Shown here: piece after piece, positions 62,276-64,000 of the stretch
How the letters are laid out: each line of letters opens with the position of its first letter
Position numbering within the stretch: position 1 is the first letter of the stretch
Assembly: GCA_019187365.1 (NCBI GenBank)
Contig: JABARE010000015.1
Coordinates: 1 to 64,000 of the forward strand
DNA from: Saprospiraceae bacterium
GTDB taxonomy: Bacteria > Bacteroidota > Bacteroidia > Chitinophagales > Saprospiraceae
Reading direction: 5' to 3'
DNA: 64,000 bases
Notes under the pieces: model-generated
What the model was told of the DNA's origin: nothing
Databases searched by the model: none
Seen by the model: only the letters and a program-made list of their open reading frames with translations
Translations under genes and position numbers: made by a program

Positions 62276-63055
62276 TCACTGATTCATCGGACAGCGCATG
62301 TAAAACGCTGCTCCCTTTTGACGACCCGAAGATAGCTCAATCGTTCCATTGATCAATTGCAAACGGCCCCGGATGTGGTGAAGACCCACCCCCGCCTTGG
62401 GGGAATCACTGGCCGTCGCCGCATCGAAACCTATGCCGTCATCGCGCACCGAGACTGCCAGCGCATCCTTAAAATACTCTATTTCGACATCAATTTGGCT
62501 ACATTGCGCGTGCTTCAAGGCATTGGTCACCAACTCCTGAACGATGCGGTACAGGATGATCTTTCTTTGCTGTCCGGGGTCGGCAGGCGTTCCTCGCTCA
62601 AGCAGATTCATCCGGACCACCTCCAGCTGGTTGACGCGCTCGCAATCTTTGCCGATGAGTTCGGCCAGCGTACTCCGGGCCAGGTTTTCCTGGTTAAGGG
62701 ACTTTGAAAGACGCCGGACCTCTTCGAGTGCTTTGCTGATCACCTCCTGCAACGCCGGCAGCCGCGTGTCGCTTACGACCTTGGCCAAAGACTGCGTCTG
62801 GATCTTGGCCAGCGTGACCAGCTGGCCTATGTTGTCGTGCAATTCTAGCCCCACCTGGCGCAGGGTCTCTTCCTGAATCTCGAGCTCGACCCTGGCCAAT
62901 TCGATCTGGTACTTGCTCCGGAGCTCCTCGCGCTCCCGGATGTAGCGGTTTTTGTTGCGCACGTAATACAACAAAAACAACAACAGCAAAACGAATAGCA
63001 CCGCGACGACAAAGCCGCCTACGACGATGCTGAATATCACTTCCTGTTCGCGCAT
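62276..63055 (-). CDS. Sensor histidine kinase (HisKA_3, NarX/LytS-like)
   Basis: The 259-residue protein has a single N-terminal transmembrane helix (IFSIVVGGFVVAVLFVLLLLFLLYY), a coiled-coil linker, a HisKA_3 dimerisation helix with the phospho-acceptor His in GLELHDNIGQ, and an HATPase domain with the N box in QELVTNALKHA, the G1 box VRDDGIGFD and the GVGLHHIRGR motif. It lacks its own sensory domain, so the 7TM protein encoded just upstream may provide sensing. The open frame extends to 63295, but that part is antisense to the 7TM gene; the ATG at 63055 is preferred and overlaps that gene by 19 bp. Confidence 0.9.
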   Translation of the reverse strand: MREQEVIFSIVVGGFVVAVLFVLLLLFLLYYVRNKNRYIREREELRSKYQIELARVELEIQEETLRQVGLELHDNIGQLVTLAKIQTQSLAKVVSDTRLPALQEVISKALEEVRRLSKSLNQENLARSTLAELIGKDCERVNQLEVVRMNLLERGTPADPGQQRKIILYRIVQELVTNALKHAQCSQIDVEIEYFKDALAVSVRDDGIGFDAATASDSPKAGVGLHHIRGRLQLINGTIELSSGRQKGAAFYMRCPMNQ

Positions 63056-63696
63056 TGCAAACCCAAAAATATACACAAATACATAAAGTAATTCAATACC
63101 ATGTTGACATTTCTCAATGCAATCAGCATATCGATGCTGGTGGCGAGCAGGTAATTGTACATGGCCATGTATGGCGCATTGATGATGTAAAATGCAAACA
63201 GGCCGATGGAAATCCAGAAAAAGGGATCCGTGTGCATCGAAATTACGCGCTCGCTTTGAACGAGCTGCCGGAGGTAACATCCTGCACCTAAGCACAAGCT
63301 CAGCGAACCCATGGTAAAACTAAAGGTATGCAGGGTCGAAAACAATGGCTGGATCCATAGGACATTCACTATAAAAAAAGCTACAAAAAGGCCCATGGCG
63401 AATCCGAAGACCATCCTGCAGAGGGAAGGCTTCAGGTTCCTGAGATATAACAAGCCGTACAAAACGATCACCAACGTGGTGACGATATTGTAATAGGGCA
63501 AATTAAATCCCAACTGATCCCGTGTAAATACATACTGTGTAAGCAGGATTCCCAGGGAATCGCTGATAAAAATTGCACCCAGGATTGCAGGGAGCAATCT
63601 CATGCCCTCCCGGGTAAGGGATTTGTGGAAAACCAAACTTGTCGAAAAACATATCGCCTCGGAGGTCAACACTCCGATCTGCATCCAGTTGATCAC
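63037..63696 (-). CDS. Seven-helix membrane protein coupled to the kinase
   Basis: The 219-residue product consists almost wholly of about seven hydrophobic helices with short loops and no recognisable enzymatic motif. Its 3' end overlaps the kinase gene by 19 bp, so the two are translationally coupled. By position it is likely the signal-sensing partner of a kinase with no input domain. The listed start is GTG; an ATG four codons later (63684) is possible. Confidence 0.75.
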   Translation of the reverse strand: MINWMQIGVLTSEAICFSTSLVFHKSLTREGMRLLPAILGAIFISDSLGILLTQYVFTRDQLGFNLPYYNIVTTLVIVLYGLLYLRNLKPSLCRMVFGFAMGLFVAFFIVNVLWIQPLFSTLHTFSFTMGSLSLCLGAGCYLRQLVQSERVISMHTDPFFWISIGLFAFYIINAPYMAMYNYLLATSIDMLIALRNVNMVLNYFMYLCIFLGLQCANRK

Positions 63697-63718
63697 CGCC
63701 GGATCTCAGCAGTAGAAA

Positions 63719-64000
63719 TCAATAGGGACAGGTATTGGGAGGGCAAAGAACATCGGCATTGTAAAGCAAAGAAGATGTGGTGCACGGATTGGGTGGCGGG
63801 CATAACCCCGCATAATTCAATCCCGAAAACGCCCGGATGGGATCGTTAATGCCAAACAACCAGTTGAGAAAGTCTTCCTCACTCATTCCCATAGGTTTGA
63901 AGAGTGACTTGGGACGGTTCTGGTTGGTCCCGGGGATGGGCTCAAACAGGTCCGGATCAAAATCGATCATGTCTCCACCTTCTGTGCTGAAGGTCGGCAC
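63719..64000 (-). CDS. C-terminal part of an unknown Cys-rich-tailed protein (cut by window edge)
   Basis: At least 93 codons are open to the right edge, so the gene is probably incomplete here, although a GTG lies at the very edge. The visible part has an acidic stretch (MIDFDPDLFEPIPG) and SEEDFLNWLFGI, and ends in a cysteine-rich region (LCPPPNPCTT, then VLCPPNTCPY). It ends 22 bp before the 7TM gene on the same strand. I do not recognise the family. Confidence 0.55.
   Translation of the reverse strand: MPTFSTEGGDMIDFDPDLFEPIPGTNQNRPKSLFKPMGMSEEDFLNWLFGINDPIRAFSGLNYAGLCPPPNPCTTSSLLYNADVLCPPNTCPY

Noticed and set aside
62276..63295. Longer kinase start at 63295
   Set aside because: The extra 80 residues lie within the 7TM gene in another frame, are His/Arg/Cys-rich and unlike a kinase; the ATG at 63055 precedes a clean transmembrane helix.

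Overview
The window looks like one contiguous piece of a Bacteroidota chromosome, most likely from the Saprospiraceae or a close relative. The reasons are: several secreted proteins with type IX secretion (T9SS) C-terminal sorting domains, including a 5362-residue HYR-repeat protein; a TonB-dependent receptor with an N-terminal carboxypeptidase-regulatory-like domain; a DUF5686-type outer-membrane protein; futalosine-pathway menaquinone genes; an inositol-sphingolipid gene set; and few Shine-Dalgarno sites. No phage, complete insertion sequence, rRNA or CRISPR array was seen.

Layout. 1-1.1 kb: a 183-bp tandem repeat built from a damaged tRNA-Pro 3' part, the intact tRNA-Pro(TGG), a small four-helix-bundle gene flanked by an 18-bp repeat family, and tRNA-Ser(GCT). 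1.2-5.4 kb (minus): dnaA, then mqnA, a histidine phosphatase and mqnE, the last three linked by 4-bp overlaps. 5.5-11 kb (plus): a glycosyltransferase, a TonB-dependent receptor and a secreted alpha/beta-hydrolase whose nucleophile elbow carries Thr instead of Ser. 11-18.4 kb (minus): inositol-lipid genes (PAP2-type synthase, CDP-alcohol phosphatidyltransferase, DUF5686 protein, PgpA-type phosphatase, myo-inositol-phosphate synthase, NAD-dependent epimerase/reductase), with an operator-like palindrome over the promoter of the PAP2 gene. 18.5-27.3 kb (plus): aldo/keto reductase, secreted esterase, L-2-hydroxyglutarate oxidase, then a propionyl-CoA to succinyl-CoA cluster (biotin carrier, small mutase subunit, biotin carboxylase, large mutase subunit). 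The carboxyltransferase subunit lies 20 kb away at 47.5 kb.

27.8-47.4 kb (minus) holds two successive copies of a two-gene module: a fasciclin-like lipoprotein followed by a T9SS-exported HYR-type protein. In one copy the secreted protein is 576 residues, in the other 5362. The small protein is essentially the head of the giant joined to its own sorting tail. This is the most distinctive locus in the window. 47.5-53 kb (plus): carboxyltransferase, a VCBS/FG-GAP plus ASPIC/UnbV lipoprotein and a ferredoxin. 53.2-57.2 kb (minus): a secreted subtilase. 57.4-60.7 kb (minus): an exosortase-family protein with two membrane partners, a secreted protein of unknown function, and a likely dedicated substrate ending in a VPTM-x-WG motif, a transmembrane helix and a basic tail (PEP-CTERM/IPTL-CTERM logic). 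61.6-63.7 kb (minus): a 7TM protein, a histidine kinase and a LuxR-type response regulator with overlapping genes, after a 0.95-kb non-coding stretch rich in hairpins. A partial gene runs off the right edge.

Most of the window therefore concerns the cell surface: envelope lipids, two export/anchoring routes (T9SS and exosortase) and large adhesive-type proteins. The remainder is core functions (replication initiation, menaquinone, propionate metabolism). All readings come from inspection of sequence and translations; no database search was run.
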